DNA from: Candidatus Saccharimonadota bacterium
Lineage (GTDB): Bacteria > Patescibacteriota > Saccharimonadia > Saccharimonadales > Saccharimonadaceae
Direction of reading: 5' to 3'
DNA: 64,000 bases
NCBI GenBank assembly: GCA_017433855.1
Contig: JAFRGM010000003.1
Coordinates: forward strand, 1-64,000
Positions 8,739 through 16,747 of this stretch are shown here, piece after piece. Below the pieces are notes generated by a model. The model was not told the origin of the DNA, made no database searches, and was given only the letters and a program-made list of their open reading frames with translations. The position numbers were made by a program, and so were the translations under genes. Numbering within the stretch: the first letter of the stretch is position 1; every line of letters starts with the position of its first letter.

Positions 8739-9816
8739 GTAACTCCTTTATTTCTGCAATTATTAGATTATCAAACGTCGTAATTTCCACCATCTCCCCA
8801 AGCGAAACTTTTCCAGCTAAAATCGCATAACCTTGCTTTAACACCTTTTCAGGGTTCATCGCTGCAATTATTTTTGCTAACCCATCAATTTTTTGGCGAC
8901 ACTCATTTATCTTTACAATCACCGCTTCACCTACTCGCCTAATAACATCCACAACGTTTTGTTCTTTCGATTCAATCCCATTTAGTAAAACATATTTAAT
9001 CTGCCTTACCGTCGCATCCACTTTTTGTGCCACCGCCGCTCTATCAGGTGTCAACATTTCGGCGGCATTAGATGGCGTAGAAGCTCTCACGTCCGCTGCC
9101 AAATCTGCCAAAGATTCGTCTATCTCATGGCCTATACCAGTAATAACCGGTATTTTACTCGCCGCAATCGCCCGCACCAAAAGCTCATCATTAAAACAAG
9201 CCAAGTCATCGGCACTTCCACCCCCACGCAAAATTGCAATCATCTGCACCTCCCCCTTTTCGTTAAAATAATTAAGTGCTCTTACGATTTGGTCGGCCGC
9301 ATCCACACCCTGCACCTGAGTGTGCGCCACACTTACTTTTATGCCACCCCACCTAGCATTAATAATTTTTATGAAATCCGCATACCCTGCTGCCTGAGTA
9401 GACGAAATTACGCCCAATCTCGTCAAACCTTCCGGTATTCCACGTTTCTTTGCCGCATCAAACAAACCTTCTGCCGCTAGTTTCTTTTTCAGCATCTCAT
9501 AAGCCTTCTTAATGCTCCCATCACCCACTGGCTGCACAGCAGACACCGTAAAAGAAAACTTCCCCCATTTTGTCACCTTTGGAATACCCTTTAACACCAC
9601 CTTCATGCCATCTTCCAGTGGCTGTCTTAGCGACCAAATTGACATAAAGCAAGGCACACTTGTTTCTTCATCTTTAATATCAAAAAACACCCATTTGCCC
9701 TGGTTGACTTTGTAGCTAGACACTTCACCAGTAATCATAGTCATAGGGTAAGCATATTCTAGCGTCTGATTCATCGCCGCAACAAATTCAGTTGGCGTCC
9801 AGGTCTGTTCATTCAT
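8704..9816 (-). CDS. xseA: Exodeoxyribonuclease VII large subunit
   Basis: 370 residues; the catalytic subunit of exonuclease VII. An N-terminal OB-fold nucleic-acid-binding domain (about 1-100) precedes the nuclease core, which shows GVISSTQAAGYADF, RGGGSADDL, and GIGHEIDESLADLAADVRASTPSNAAE. The helical region that binds XseB is shorter than in E. coli XseA (456 aa). The start codon overlaps the end of the upstream flippase-like gene by 8 bp, so the genes form one operon. Confidence 0.95.
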   Translation of the reverse strand: MNEQTWTPTEFVAAMNQTLEYAYPMTMITGEVSSYKVNQGKWVFFDIKDEETSVPCFMSIWSLRQPLEDGMKVVLKGIPKVTKWGKFSFTVSAVQPVGDGSIKKAYEMLKKKLAAEGLFDAAKKRGIPEGLTRLGVISSTQAAGYADFIKIINARWGGIKVSVAHTQVQGVDAADQIVRALNYFNEKGEVQMIAILRGGGSADDLACFNDELLVRAIAASKIPVITGIGHEIDESLADLAADVRASTPSNAAEMLTPDRAAVAQKVDATVRQIKYVLLNGIESKEQNVVDVIRRVGEAVIVKINECRQKIDGLAKIIAAMNPEKVLKQGYAILAGKVSLGEMVEITTFDNLIIAEIKELHERTKDIESED

Positions 9817-10864
9817 TATTCTTGCCCCTAATTGCCTGATTGTAAGGCCAATATCCAGTCGCTATCGTAAATATCAGCGACAATGCTCTCGCCATCACCG
9901 TAATAATCAGCGAGATTGCCACTGCCTCTTCAGAACCGCCAAGCAGTAGCCCCATCACGCCAGCCATCCCCAACTCATACGGTCCATACGGCACTATACC
10001 ATCAAACACCGAACCAATCGCCTCCCCCACCATTATTACCGGCAAAAGCTCTGGTCGCCCCAATGAAATCGCCACAATCCAATACACAGATATCTCACAA
10101 AAACTATAAACCACCCCCCACAGTGCCGGCTTCTTCAAAGATTTTTTGTCTTTTTTTACAATCACCACGCAATCATGAATACTTATAAAATAATTATGAA
10201 TCTTCTCGTATTTCATCATGTGCTTCTTTTTGCCAAAAGTTACAATCCGCATTACCCACCCCAACACATTATCTACTGTCTTCGCAAAAAAATCTATTCG
10301 TTTCTTGCTTACCGCCACATAAATCACTAATGCCAAAGCCACAAAAACCCCAAAATTCATCAATAATGCCACCCAGATAATCCAAATTGCCTCACCCGGC
10401 ACTTGCCCCAAAGCAAGTAGCACTAACACCGCTACTAAGGCCTGCAAATAATTTACTACCGTCGTAATCGCATAACGAAAAATATACAAAAAACTTGCCT
10501 GTCCAGCAGTAATTCCGAATGGATGCAGCCGATAAGTCAAATACGCCAAACCACCAATCCCACCCGCCGGCACTGCTCTATTTACGAAGTTTAATTCTGT
10601 TGAGATTTTCATTTTCTCTTTTCTAGTGAACTTCATTCTGTAACGATCTTCTAGATATGAAAAGAAAATCTGCCCGCACGCATAATACATATACAATTGC
10701 TCTGGCACCAGCAAAATAATCACAAAGATATTTGCCTGATTCAGTGTTTCAAAAGTCTCAACGAAACCATCCCAGTTCTGATACACCACATACCCTACCA
10801 AGGCAAAAGTCGCAAGAGAAATCAATGTCCGCCATGGGAACTTGAACCGTTTTTTCTTAGCCAT
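9809..10864 (-). CDS. LPG-synthase-TM / flippase-like integral membrane protein (UPF0104)
   Basis: About 351 residues with roughly eight transmembrane helices, matching the aminoacylphosphatidylglycerol synthase transmembrane family (FVNRAVPAGGIGGLAYL, then FDGIVPYGPYELGMAG). Members act as lipid-linked substrate flippases or membrane halves of lysyl-PG synthases; only the membrane half is present. The start is 10864 (MAKKKR), since a terminator hairpin and a -10 lie inside the longer frame that begins at 10894. The -10 at 10871-10876 is 6 nt from ATG. It is co-transcribed with xseA. Confidence 0.87.
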   Translation of the reverse strand: MAKKKRFKFPWRTLISLATFALVGYVVYQNWDGFVETFETLNQANIFVIILLVPEQLYMYYACGQIFFSYLEDRYRMKFTRKEKMKISTELNFVNRAVPAGGIGGLAYLTYRLHPFGITAGQASFLYIFRYAITTVVNYLQALVAVLVLLALGQVPGEAIWIIWVALLMNFGVFVALALVIYVAVSKKRIDFFAKTVDNVLGWVMRIVTFGKKKHMMKYEKIHNYFISIHDCVVIVKKDKKSLKKPALWGVVYSFCEISVYWIVAISLGRPELLPVIMVGEAIGSVFDGIVPYGPYELGMAGVMGLLLGGSEEAVAISLIITVMARALSLIFTIATGYWPYNQAIRGKNNE

Positions 10865-10870
10865 AATCAA

Positions 10871-10876
10871 ATTATA
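10871..10876 (-). promoter_or_regulatory. Extended -10 of flippase-like gene and xseAB
   Basis: TGCTATAAT on the minus strand, 6 nt before ATG at 10864. It lies immediately after the T-tract of the rpmA terminator. Confidence 0.65.
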
Positions 10877-10879
10877 GCA

Positions 10880-10907
10880 CAAAAATAGCCCCAAATGGGG
10901 CTATTTT
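10880..10907 (-). terminator. Intrinsic terminator of the tyrS-trm-rpmA operon
   Basis: AAATAGCCCC and GGGGCTATTT arms with a 4-nt loop, followed on the minus strand by a T-tract. Confidence 0.88.
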
Positions 10908-11180
10908 TTAACGAACCTCTACTCTAACGCGAGGTAAACTTTTCCCTGAAAAGTGTGTTTTCTTAGTCTTAACGAACGTAACAACACCATCCTTTGCAGC
11001 ATGAATCGTAAAATTGCGAGACATGTAAGTGCCAGGACCAGCAAGTTTAGTTGCGCCAGTTTGGCGTACGAGCACTTCGCCGTTCTTGACTTTTTGGCCA
11101 CCAAAGCGTTTGACGCCAAGGCGCTGGCCAGCATTGTTATGGACGTTCTTGGCGGTACCGCCAGCTTTTACGTGTGACAT
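10908..11180 (-). CDS. rpmA: 50S ribosomal protein L27
   Basis: 90 residues. It shows the L27 core QRLGVKRFGGQKVKNGEVLVRQTG and a lysine-rich end, and binds 23S rRNA near the peptidyl-transferase centre. The N-terminus (MSHVKAGGTAKN) has no cleavable Firmicutes-type extension. Its start overlaps the methyltransferase stop (TAATG). It is unusual that rpmA is not next to rplU here. Confidence 0.96.
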   Translation of the reverse strand: MSHVKAGGTAKNVHNNAGQRLGVKRFGGQKVKNGEVLVRQTGATKLAGPGTYMSRNFTIHAAKDGVVTFVKTKKTHFSGKSLPRVRVEVR

Positions 11181-12361
11181 TACTTCTTCCTTAAAATTAT
11201 TATATCTCTCGCGACGACTTGCCCTACGCGTGCGTAAATAAGCCCCTCGCGTGTTTTATTACTAACATTATACCCCATATTCTCAATTTCGTCAATAATA
11301 TTTAATCTAGAATAACTACCATTATCTCTTAGCCACGCCGGCGCCGCTATCACCACTGGTGTTCCTACCTTAATCTGCCCAACCAAGTTTTTCAAAAATC
11401 CCACAATTATCGCCTTACACTCTTGCTGCTCAGTTTTCAAAGTAATCATAGACGGCACCTGTGACATCGGTTTACCAAGATACCCCTCGCAAGCCACCGC
11501 GTCTATCGGCTGTTCCCACTGATAAGTCGTAGCATCACCCAAAGAAACCTGAAACCTGCTCTGCACCAAACTTTCCCTTTGATGTTGAGCGTCAATAGGA
11601 GAGTCTGATGATGTCGCACTTAGACGCGAAAACGAATCAGTAATCCAACTCAAGTTTCTATTAGAGTATTCCACCATTCTTTCACTAATATCGGTACCGT
11701 ACGCCCTATACCCCATCAGCAGCGCTTCTTGCAAAACCACACCAGTTCCACAAAACGGATCCAAAATCCTCGCCCCGTCGTTCAATTCGCCACATAGATT
11801 TATTAAGATTTGTGCCAATTTCGGCGGCAACATCCCCACTCTCGCATCCCTCGCCGGCCTCACTTGGTCACGCCTCGCGTAAGCGTCAATATCCTGTACG
11901 CCCACCACCCTATACCAATCTTCTTCTAGTTTTATAAACTCAACTTTTCGCTCATTTTTGCCAGATAGTCCATTATGGAGTGATGTCGCAGTCGTCAGCA
12001 TTGCCTCTTTGTTCTCTACTACCCGCACACTTCTACCATGTCTCACTAAAATTTTCTTTAATTTCAGGGCCTCCGTAGCCGCAGTTTTTCTGGTAGCCTT
12101 CCTAGAACAATCGCTCACACCAAGTGTAATCTTTCCGTCCGGCAAACCTCGCAAATACTCAAGCGGCGCTAAATCAATTTTCTGCGCCAACTTTATAGTT
12201 CCACCCAACCGCTCAATCTCTAATTCCTTTGCATCAAATACCAGCACCGCCCCATTCTTGCTATGATACATCTTCACTAGCCTATAAGAACTGCCGGCCA
12301 CCGCCTCAAGCTCTGCAAGAGAAATTTCTGGTTGTCTTCCTAATATTGCCAAATATCTCAT
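11180..12361 (-). CDS. TRM11/TrmG10-like RNA methyltransferase
   Basis: 393 residues. The C-terminal Rossmann methyltransferase domain has the SAM-binding motif RILDPFCGTGVVLQEALLMG (about residues 197-216) and the acidic loop YGTDISERMV. The N-terminal region is like the THUMP-linked domain of tRNA guanine-N2 methyltransferases. The usual DPPY-type catalytic motif is replaced by ACEGYLGKPMS, as I recall from TRM11-like bacterial relatives. About 25 extra residues rich in Ser, Asp and Gln lie between SWITDSF and VSLGDAT. ATGA overlap with tyrS shows one operon. Confidence 0.82.
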   Translation of the reverse strand: MRYLAILGRQPEISLAELEAVAGSSYRLVKMYHSKNGAVLVFDAKELEIERLGGTIKLAQKIDLAPLEYLRGLPDGKITLGVSDCSRKATRKTAATEALKLKKILVRHGRSVRVVENKEAMLTTATSLHNGLSGKNERKVEFIKLEEDWYRVVGVQDIDAYARRDQVRPARDARVGMLPPKLAQILINLCGELNDGARILDPFCGTGVVLQEALLMGYRAYGTDISERMVEYSNRNLSWITDSFSRLSATSSDSPIDAQHQRESLVQSRFQVSLGDATTYQWEQPIDAVACEGYLGKPMSQVPSMITLKTEQQECKAIIVGFLKNLVGQIKVGTPVVIAAPAWLRDNGSYSRLNIIDEIENMGYNVSNKTREGLIYARVGQVVARDIIILRKK

Positions 12362-13620
12362 TTTATAATAATAAACTTATTCTTGCCCTTCTTCACAATC
12401 GCAGTCTGTTCTATCGCCTTATCTTCCAAGAGTTTCACGCCATTAATTGTAATTGCCCCTTGCCCCACATATTCTCGCGCCTTCTTCTTAGATTCAGCCA
12501 ACCCAGTATTCACCAATGCATCCACCAGCATCGTTCCTTTCGTTACTACTGGCAAATATGCTGCAAACTCTGTCAGTTCTTCCTCTGTAAACTCCGTAAA
12601 GTCAGTGTTTCTGTCAAAAAGCACCGCCGTTAGATTCTCGATCGCCTCTGCCGCAGCCTTACCATGCACCACCTCTGTCACTCCACGCGCCAATGCCCGC
12701 TGCGCGATTCTTTTTTCTGGCTCCGCCATGTGTTGCCGCAAAATATCTTCTATCTCATCTTTGTCAAGCACCGTATACATCTTAATCAAGTCTTCCACCG
12801 CCTCATCCGGCTGATTCAACCAAAACTGATAAAAGTCAAATATCGACGTAAAGTTCCCACCGCCGTTATCAGTACCAGCCAACCAAACCGCATTCCCCTC
12901 CGATTTACCAAACTTCCGACCGGTCACCGGGTCAATGATGAGCGGTGTACTCCACACGTCCACATTGGCATTCTCCAAGCGCTTAATAAGATGCATTCCA
13001 GTAGTACAGTTACCAAATTGGTCGGCCCCACATAGTTGCATCCTCACATCATACTTACGAAAGAGATGCAAAAAATCATATCCCTGTATCAAGGTATAAG
13101 AAAACTCCGCGTAGCTAATACCAGCACCCCCTTCACCAATTCTGTTCTGCACAAACTGTCTATCCAAAAGTTGCGTCATAGAAAAACTCTTCCCCACCTC
13201 ACGCAAGAAATCCAGATAGTTAATGTTTTTGAACCAGTCATAATTATCTACCATCGTCACCTGTGGAGATACCTCATCACAAGATTCCATAGCACTCATA
13301 ATGACATTTTCAACTTGTTTCTTAATGCACTGCTTATTGTGTTCCACCTCATCCAAAGTCTTCAAATCACGTTCGCCATTCTCTTTAGGATCACCAATCT
13401 GCCCAGTCGCACCACCCACCAACAAATACGGCTTATATCCATGCCGTACAAAGCAAGCACACATCATTAGTGCTGCTAAATTACCAATCGTCAACGAATC
13501 AGCTGAAGGGTCAGCACCCCAATAAAACGTCTTATTTTCCCGCGAATCAAGCTCTTCGGGATTCTCAATAGTAGTTTCGGCCTTAAAACCGCGATAGATT
13601 AGTTCCTCAGATAATTTCAT
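12358..13620 (-). CDS. tyrS: Tyrosyl-tRNA synthetase
   Basis: 420 residues, class I synthetase. The HIGH-type motif sits in WGADPSADSLTIGNLAALM, and the KMSKS loop is represented by KFGKSEGNAVWL. The tyrosine-specific QGYDFLHLF and GADQFGNCTTG segments are present. A C-terminal S4 RNA-binding domain (KKKAREYVGQGAITING) completes the protein. The -10 TATGAT at 13627-13632 is 6 nt before ATG. First gene of tyrS-trm-rpmA. Confidence 0.97.
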   Translation of the reverse strand: MKLSEELIYRGFKAETTIENPEELDSRENKTFYWGADPSADSLTIGNLAALMMCACFVRHGYKPYLLVGGATGQIGDPKENGERDLKTLDEVEHNKQCIKKQVENVIMSAMESCDEVSPQVTMVDNYDWFKNINYLDFLREVGKSFSMTQLLDRQFVQNRIGEGGAGISYAEFSYTLIQGYDFLHLFRKYDVRMQLCGADQFGNCTTGMHLIKRLENANVDVWSTPLIIDPVTGRKFGKSEGNAVWLAGTDNGGGNFTSIFDFYQFWLNQPDEAVEDLIKMYTVLDKDEIEDILRQHMAEPEKRIAQRALARGVTEVVHGKAAAEAIENLTAVLFDRNTDFTEFTEEELTEFAAYLPVVTKGTMLVDALVNTGLAESKKKAREYVGQGAITINGVKLLEDKAIEQTAIVKKGKNKFIIIK

Positions 13621-13626
13621 AAGCTA

Positions 13627-13632
13627 ATCATA
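13627..13632 (-). promoter_or_regulatory. Extended -10 of tyrS
   Basis: TGTTATGAT on the minus strand, 6 nt before ATG. Confidence 0.55.
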
Positions 13633-13700
13633 ACATATTTTTCGCAAAAAAACCACTTCAAGCAATAATTAACCTCGCTAGAAATACGCTATATTTAGCA

Positions 13701-13728
13701 CGCTACATCTGGCACACCAGATATAGCG
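13701..13728. repeat. Hairpin downstream of rnhA
   Basis: Inverted repeat CGCTACATCTGG / CCAGATATAGCG (one mismatch, 4-nt loop) just after the rnhA stop. It could stabilise or end the rnhA transcript, but no T-run follows immediately; a T-run appears only about 50 nt further. Confidence 0.45.
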
Positions 13729-13734
13729 GTATCA

Positions 13735-14169
13735 CTACTCAAGATGCGCGCCGGTCCGCGCCTTACCGGCCCATTCATCAGCCATCTCATTTAACCGCAT
13801 ACCAGCATGTCCTCTAACCCACACCAATTCAACATCATTATCCGTGTATAGTTGATATAATTCCTTCACCATTTCTAAATTCTTGATTGGACCATTTTTC
13901 TTACGCCAACCATTCGCTTGCCAACTCGGCGCCCATTTTTTTAGTACGTTCACCCAAAACTCCGAATCGGTGTGAATCTCTACAGCTTCACCCTTCGCAT
14001 ATTTTATCGCCGCAATCAATGCTGACCCTTCCATCCGTATATTAGTAGTGTCAGCTTCAGACCCCAAAACCACAGGGCGCGCCTCACCTCCGCCACAATC
14101 TTCAATTACCGCCCAACCACCAGGTCCAGGGTTAGGTTCGGCACTACCGTCTGTCCAAAGAATCTTCAT
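13735..14169 (-). CDS. rnhA: Ribonuclease HI
   Basis: 144 residues; degrades RNA in RNA-DNA hybrids. The catalytic set is complete: Asp7 (TDGSA), Glu47 (RMEGSAL), Asp68 (HTDSEFW), His121 (VRGHAG) and Asp131. The start overlaps the end of the upstream surface-protein gene by 26 bp, an odd partner that suggests translational coupling to a highly expressed exported protein. Confidence 0.95.
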   Translation of the reverse strand: MKILWTDGSAEPNPGPGGWAVIEDCGGGEARPVVLGSEADTTNIRMEGSALIAAIKYAKGEAVEIHTDSEFWVNVLKKWAPSWQANGWRKKNGPIKNLEMVKELYQLYTDNDVELVWVRGHAGMRLNEMADEWAGKARTGAHLE

Positions 14170-15022
14170 TTGCAGTATCCGTCAAAAGCACATTTGTATC
14201 AACCATCTCATCACTCATTACTGCTGCTTCAATCTCAGTAGTAGCATTAGTTGCCTCTACTTCAGTTATCTCTTCATCAGTTGCAGGTTCCACCACGGAC
14301 TGGCCATTCGTTGTCTCTAGCTCTGCATCTTGCAAGCTAGCCGCCACCGCCTCATTGGCAGTCGCACTAAATGTCAAAGTAACACCCTGATATGACCCTA
14401 CCGGTATATCATTATCTAATTTTGCACCAAAGTAAATCGTCGTAGTATTACTATCTGCAGCCGCATCCGTAGAATCGATCACGGTTGCCGTAGTTGGCAC
14501 CGCCATGTAGCTCGCACCATCATTTACACGATATCCCCACATATTATTATTATCTATCGTCCAACCTAGACAAGTCGTATCAGTCTCCGGTGTAGTCACT
14601 TGATCCACCGTTACAGCACAAGTTACGCTACTCGTAAGTGGCCCAATCGTAGGAGTTACACCGTTTACCGCCGCTGAGCGCGTCAACGTATCAGTATTAG
14701 CAATCATTGTCAAAGTATAACCGTATGCCACGTTCGTCGAAACTGTCACCCCCATCGAAGTCCGTCCAAACACCCCATCTTGCCCCGGTTGCACCGATAG
14801 TACCACCGCATCAGATGATAAGTTCATCGTTAAGCTCTCTTCGTCTTGAATTGCAAAAGTTACCTCAGATTCAGCCCTTGCCCCATCTGTGGCTATTGGA
14901 TTTGCTCCTAATAGCAAAGCCCCCAACATAATAGACGCCACACATACTGGCATAATACTAAAAAACCGTTGCCCCTTTTTGACCCGCATTTTTTGTATTT
15001 TTTTATCTATTATTTTTTGCAT
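14144..15022 (-). CDS. Exported surface protein of unknown function
   Basis: 292 residues. A basic N-terminus is followed by a signal segment (about residues 20-45) ending near GARAES. The body is Thr/Val-rich beta-sandwich-like sequence with a closing DIPVGSYQGVTLTFSATAN block, similar in style to WxL/pilin-like surface proteins of Saccharibacteria. The last ~65 residues are acidic and probably disordered. GAGAGG precedes the ATG, and a -10 at 15063-15068 gives a leader of about 35 nt. No wall-sorting motif was found. Confidence 0.78.
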   Translation of the reverse strand: MQKIIDKKIQKMRVKKGQRFFSIMPVCVASIMLGALLLGANPIATDGARAESEVTFAIQDEESLTMNLSSDAVVLSVQPGQDGVFGRTSMGVTVSTNVAYGYTLTMIANTDTLTRSAAVNGVTPTIGPLTSSVTCAVTVDQVTTPETDTTCLGWTIDNNNMWGYRVNDGASYMAVPTTATVIDSTDAAADSNTTTIYFGAKLDNDIPVGSYQGVTLTFSATANEAVAASLQDAELETTNGQSVVEPATDEEITEVEATNATTEIEAAVMSDEMVDTNVLLTDTANEDSLDRR

Positions 15023-15062
15023 TTTTCCTCTCTAACAATTTGCAATGCCAATTTACATTACC

Positions 15063-15068
15063 ATTATA
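15063..15068 (-). promoter_or_regulatory. -10 box of the surface protein-rnhA unit
   Basis: TATAAT on the minus strand with a leader of about 35 nt and a Shine-Dalgarno, unlike the leaderless genes nearby. Confidence 0.5.
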
Positions 15069-15104
15069 ACGCGTTTAAGTTTTAAATACAATACATTTTT
15101 CATT

Positions 15105-16691
15105 TTATTTTAATTGGATTAATGGCTCTTCCCATTCCCGAGGATAGTTATTTTGTCCAAGCAAAACTGCCAACGTTGCCGCCAAATTCTTCAGCCCAGG
15201 ATTCTTAACCTTTCTTAATTTGTATTTATCACGGTTTTTAGTATTGTCATAAACCATAAACGGCACTTTATTTGTAGTGTGTGCAGTTTTTTTCTCGCCT
15301 GTTTTATCAAGTAGCTCCTCTGCGTTACCATGATCCGCCACAATTACTAACACCCCACCAAGCTCATCTACCTTTTCTGCCAATCGCTTCAAAGATAAAT
15401 CTATTGCCTCCAGCGCCACCACGGTTGCCACCATATCCGCCGTATGCCCAACCATATCACCGCCAGGATAATTTAATCGCACAAAATCGTAATCCGCCAT
15501 CTTCTCTATGACCGTATCCGTAATCTCCGCAGTCTTCATCCACGGGCGCGTTGCGTAGTCTACCTTATCGGACTTTATTTCAATAAAGTCCTCCCCATCC
15601 GCCTTCTCATAGCTATTACCGTTGAAATAATACGTTACATGGCCAAACTTCACCGTTTCACTACACGCCAGTTGTGATATCTTCTGCTTACCTAAGAATT
15701 GATGCAGGGTATCAGTAAACCCAGCCGCCGTAATCAACTGATGTTCCGGCACATGCAAATCTGAATTGTACTCAGTCAACCCCACAAAATACACGTCAGT
15801 TGGTTTATAACCTCCACGATTAAAATATGGAAAATCCCAGTAAGTAAATGCCTGGGCAATTTCAATCGCCCGGTCTGCCCTAAAATCAAAATACACTACA
15901 GAGTCCCCCACTTTCACTTTGCCCACCGGCTCATCCTTATCATCCACAATCACAAAAGCCGGTAGATATTGGTCTTGTACATTTGGGTCAATTCGCCGTA
16001 GAGTTTCTAGTGCTTCGGTCGGTGTTTTGAAATAATAGTCCGCCCGAGCATTCACAATCGCATCCCACCCCCTAGCTACCACCTGCCAATCACTCTCATA
16101 CCGGTCAGCCACAAAGACCATGCGCCCACCACCGGAAGCAATTTTAATATCCGCGTCGGGATATTTCTGTACAAAATCATTAAATCTATCTACATATTCT
16201 TGCGCCGTAAATGGCCCCACGTCGCGCCCATCAAACACCGCATGCACACGCATCTTTTTCACCCCCTCCTGATACGCCGCGTCAATCATTTGTTCAAGAT
16301 AATAAATATCGCTATGCACCCCGCCATCCGAAAATATCCCTGCAAAGTGCAAAACTCCACCTCTTTGAGAACGCGAAACCACTTCCTGCCAAGCCTTTGT
16401 TTTATACACCTCACCATTTGCAAAAGCCTCATTAACTCTTGCAATGCCTTGCTTAACCGGCCTGCCGGCTCCCATCGTATTATGCCCAACTTCCGAATTT
16501 CCCATCTGTCCATCAAGTAGGCCCACCGACTCACCCGATGCTTCAATCGCTTCATGCAAATATCCTTTAGCCACCTTAGCCAAAAACGGCGTTTTTGCCT
16601 TACTTACAGCATTGCCAGCACCATCTGGCGCCAAACCCACCCCATCAAGTATCGCCAAAACTATCGGCCCATCATACGATAATTTATTCAT
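15105..16691 (-). CDS. gpmI: 2,3-bisphosphoglycerate-independent phosphoglycerate mutase
   Basis: Interconverts 3- and 2-phosphoglycerate in glycolysis, Mn-dependent alkaline-phosphatase fold. Metal ligand Asp16 (LDGVG) and nucleophile Ser66 (MGNSEVGH) are visible, with the C-terminal VADHGNAEE metal site. 528 aa, near the family norm. The start was chosen at 16691 (MNKLSY) because a terminator and -10 lie within the longer frame from 16721; the -10 at 16698-16703 leaves 6 nt to ATG. Confidence 0.96.
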   Translation of the reverse strand: MNKLSYDGPIVLAILDGVGLAPDGAGNAVSKAKTPFLAKVAKGYLHEAIEASGESVGLLDGQMGNSEVGHNTMGAGRPVKQGIARVNEAFANGEVYKTKAWQEVVSRSQRGGVLHFAGIFSDGGVHSDIYYLEQMIDAAYQEGVKKMRVHAVFDGRDVGPFTAQEYVDRFNDFVQKYPDADIKIASGGGRMVFVADRYESDWQVVARGWDAIVNARADYYFKTPTEALETLRRIDPNVQDQYLPAFVIVDDKDEPVGKVKVGDSVVYFDFRADRAIEIAQAFTYWDFPYFNRGGYKPTDVYFVGLTEYNSDLHVPEHQLITAAGFTDTLHQFLGKQKISQLACSETVKFGHVTYYFNGNSYEKADGEDFIEIKSDKVDYATRPWMKTAEITDTVIEKMADYDFVRLNYPGGDMVGHTADMVATVVALEAIDLSLKRLAEKVDELGGVLVIVADHGNAEELLDKTGEKKTAHTTNKVPFMVYDNTKNRDKYKLRKVKNPGLKNLAATLAVLLGQNNYPREWEEPLIQLK

Positions 16692-16697
16692 ACTATG

Positions 16698-16703
16698 ATT
16701 ATA
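16698..16703 (-). promoter_or_regulatory. Extended -10 of gpmI
   Basis: TGCTATAAT on the minus strand, 6 nt before ATG and directly after the arc-operon terminator T-tract. Confidence 0.65.
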
Positions 16704-16706
16704 GCA

Positions 16707-16738
16707 CAAAAAACAGCCCACATATAGTGGGCTGTTTT
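16707..16738 (-). terminator. Intrinsic terminator of the arc operon
   Basis: AAACAGCCCAC / GTGGGCTGTTT with a 5-nt loop, then a T-run on the minus strand. Confidence 0.88.
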
Positions 16739-16747
16739 AGTTGTCCG

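Noticed and set aside
11545-11635. Extra segment of the TRM11-like gene as another palindromic element
   Set aside because: The DNA shows no convincing inverted repeat, unlike lepA, truB and murB.
13701-13728. Hairpin as a certain terminator of rnhA
   Set aside because: No T-run follows the stem, so it is listed only as a hairpin repeat.
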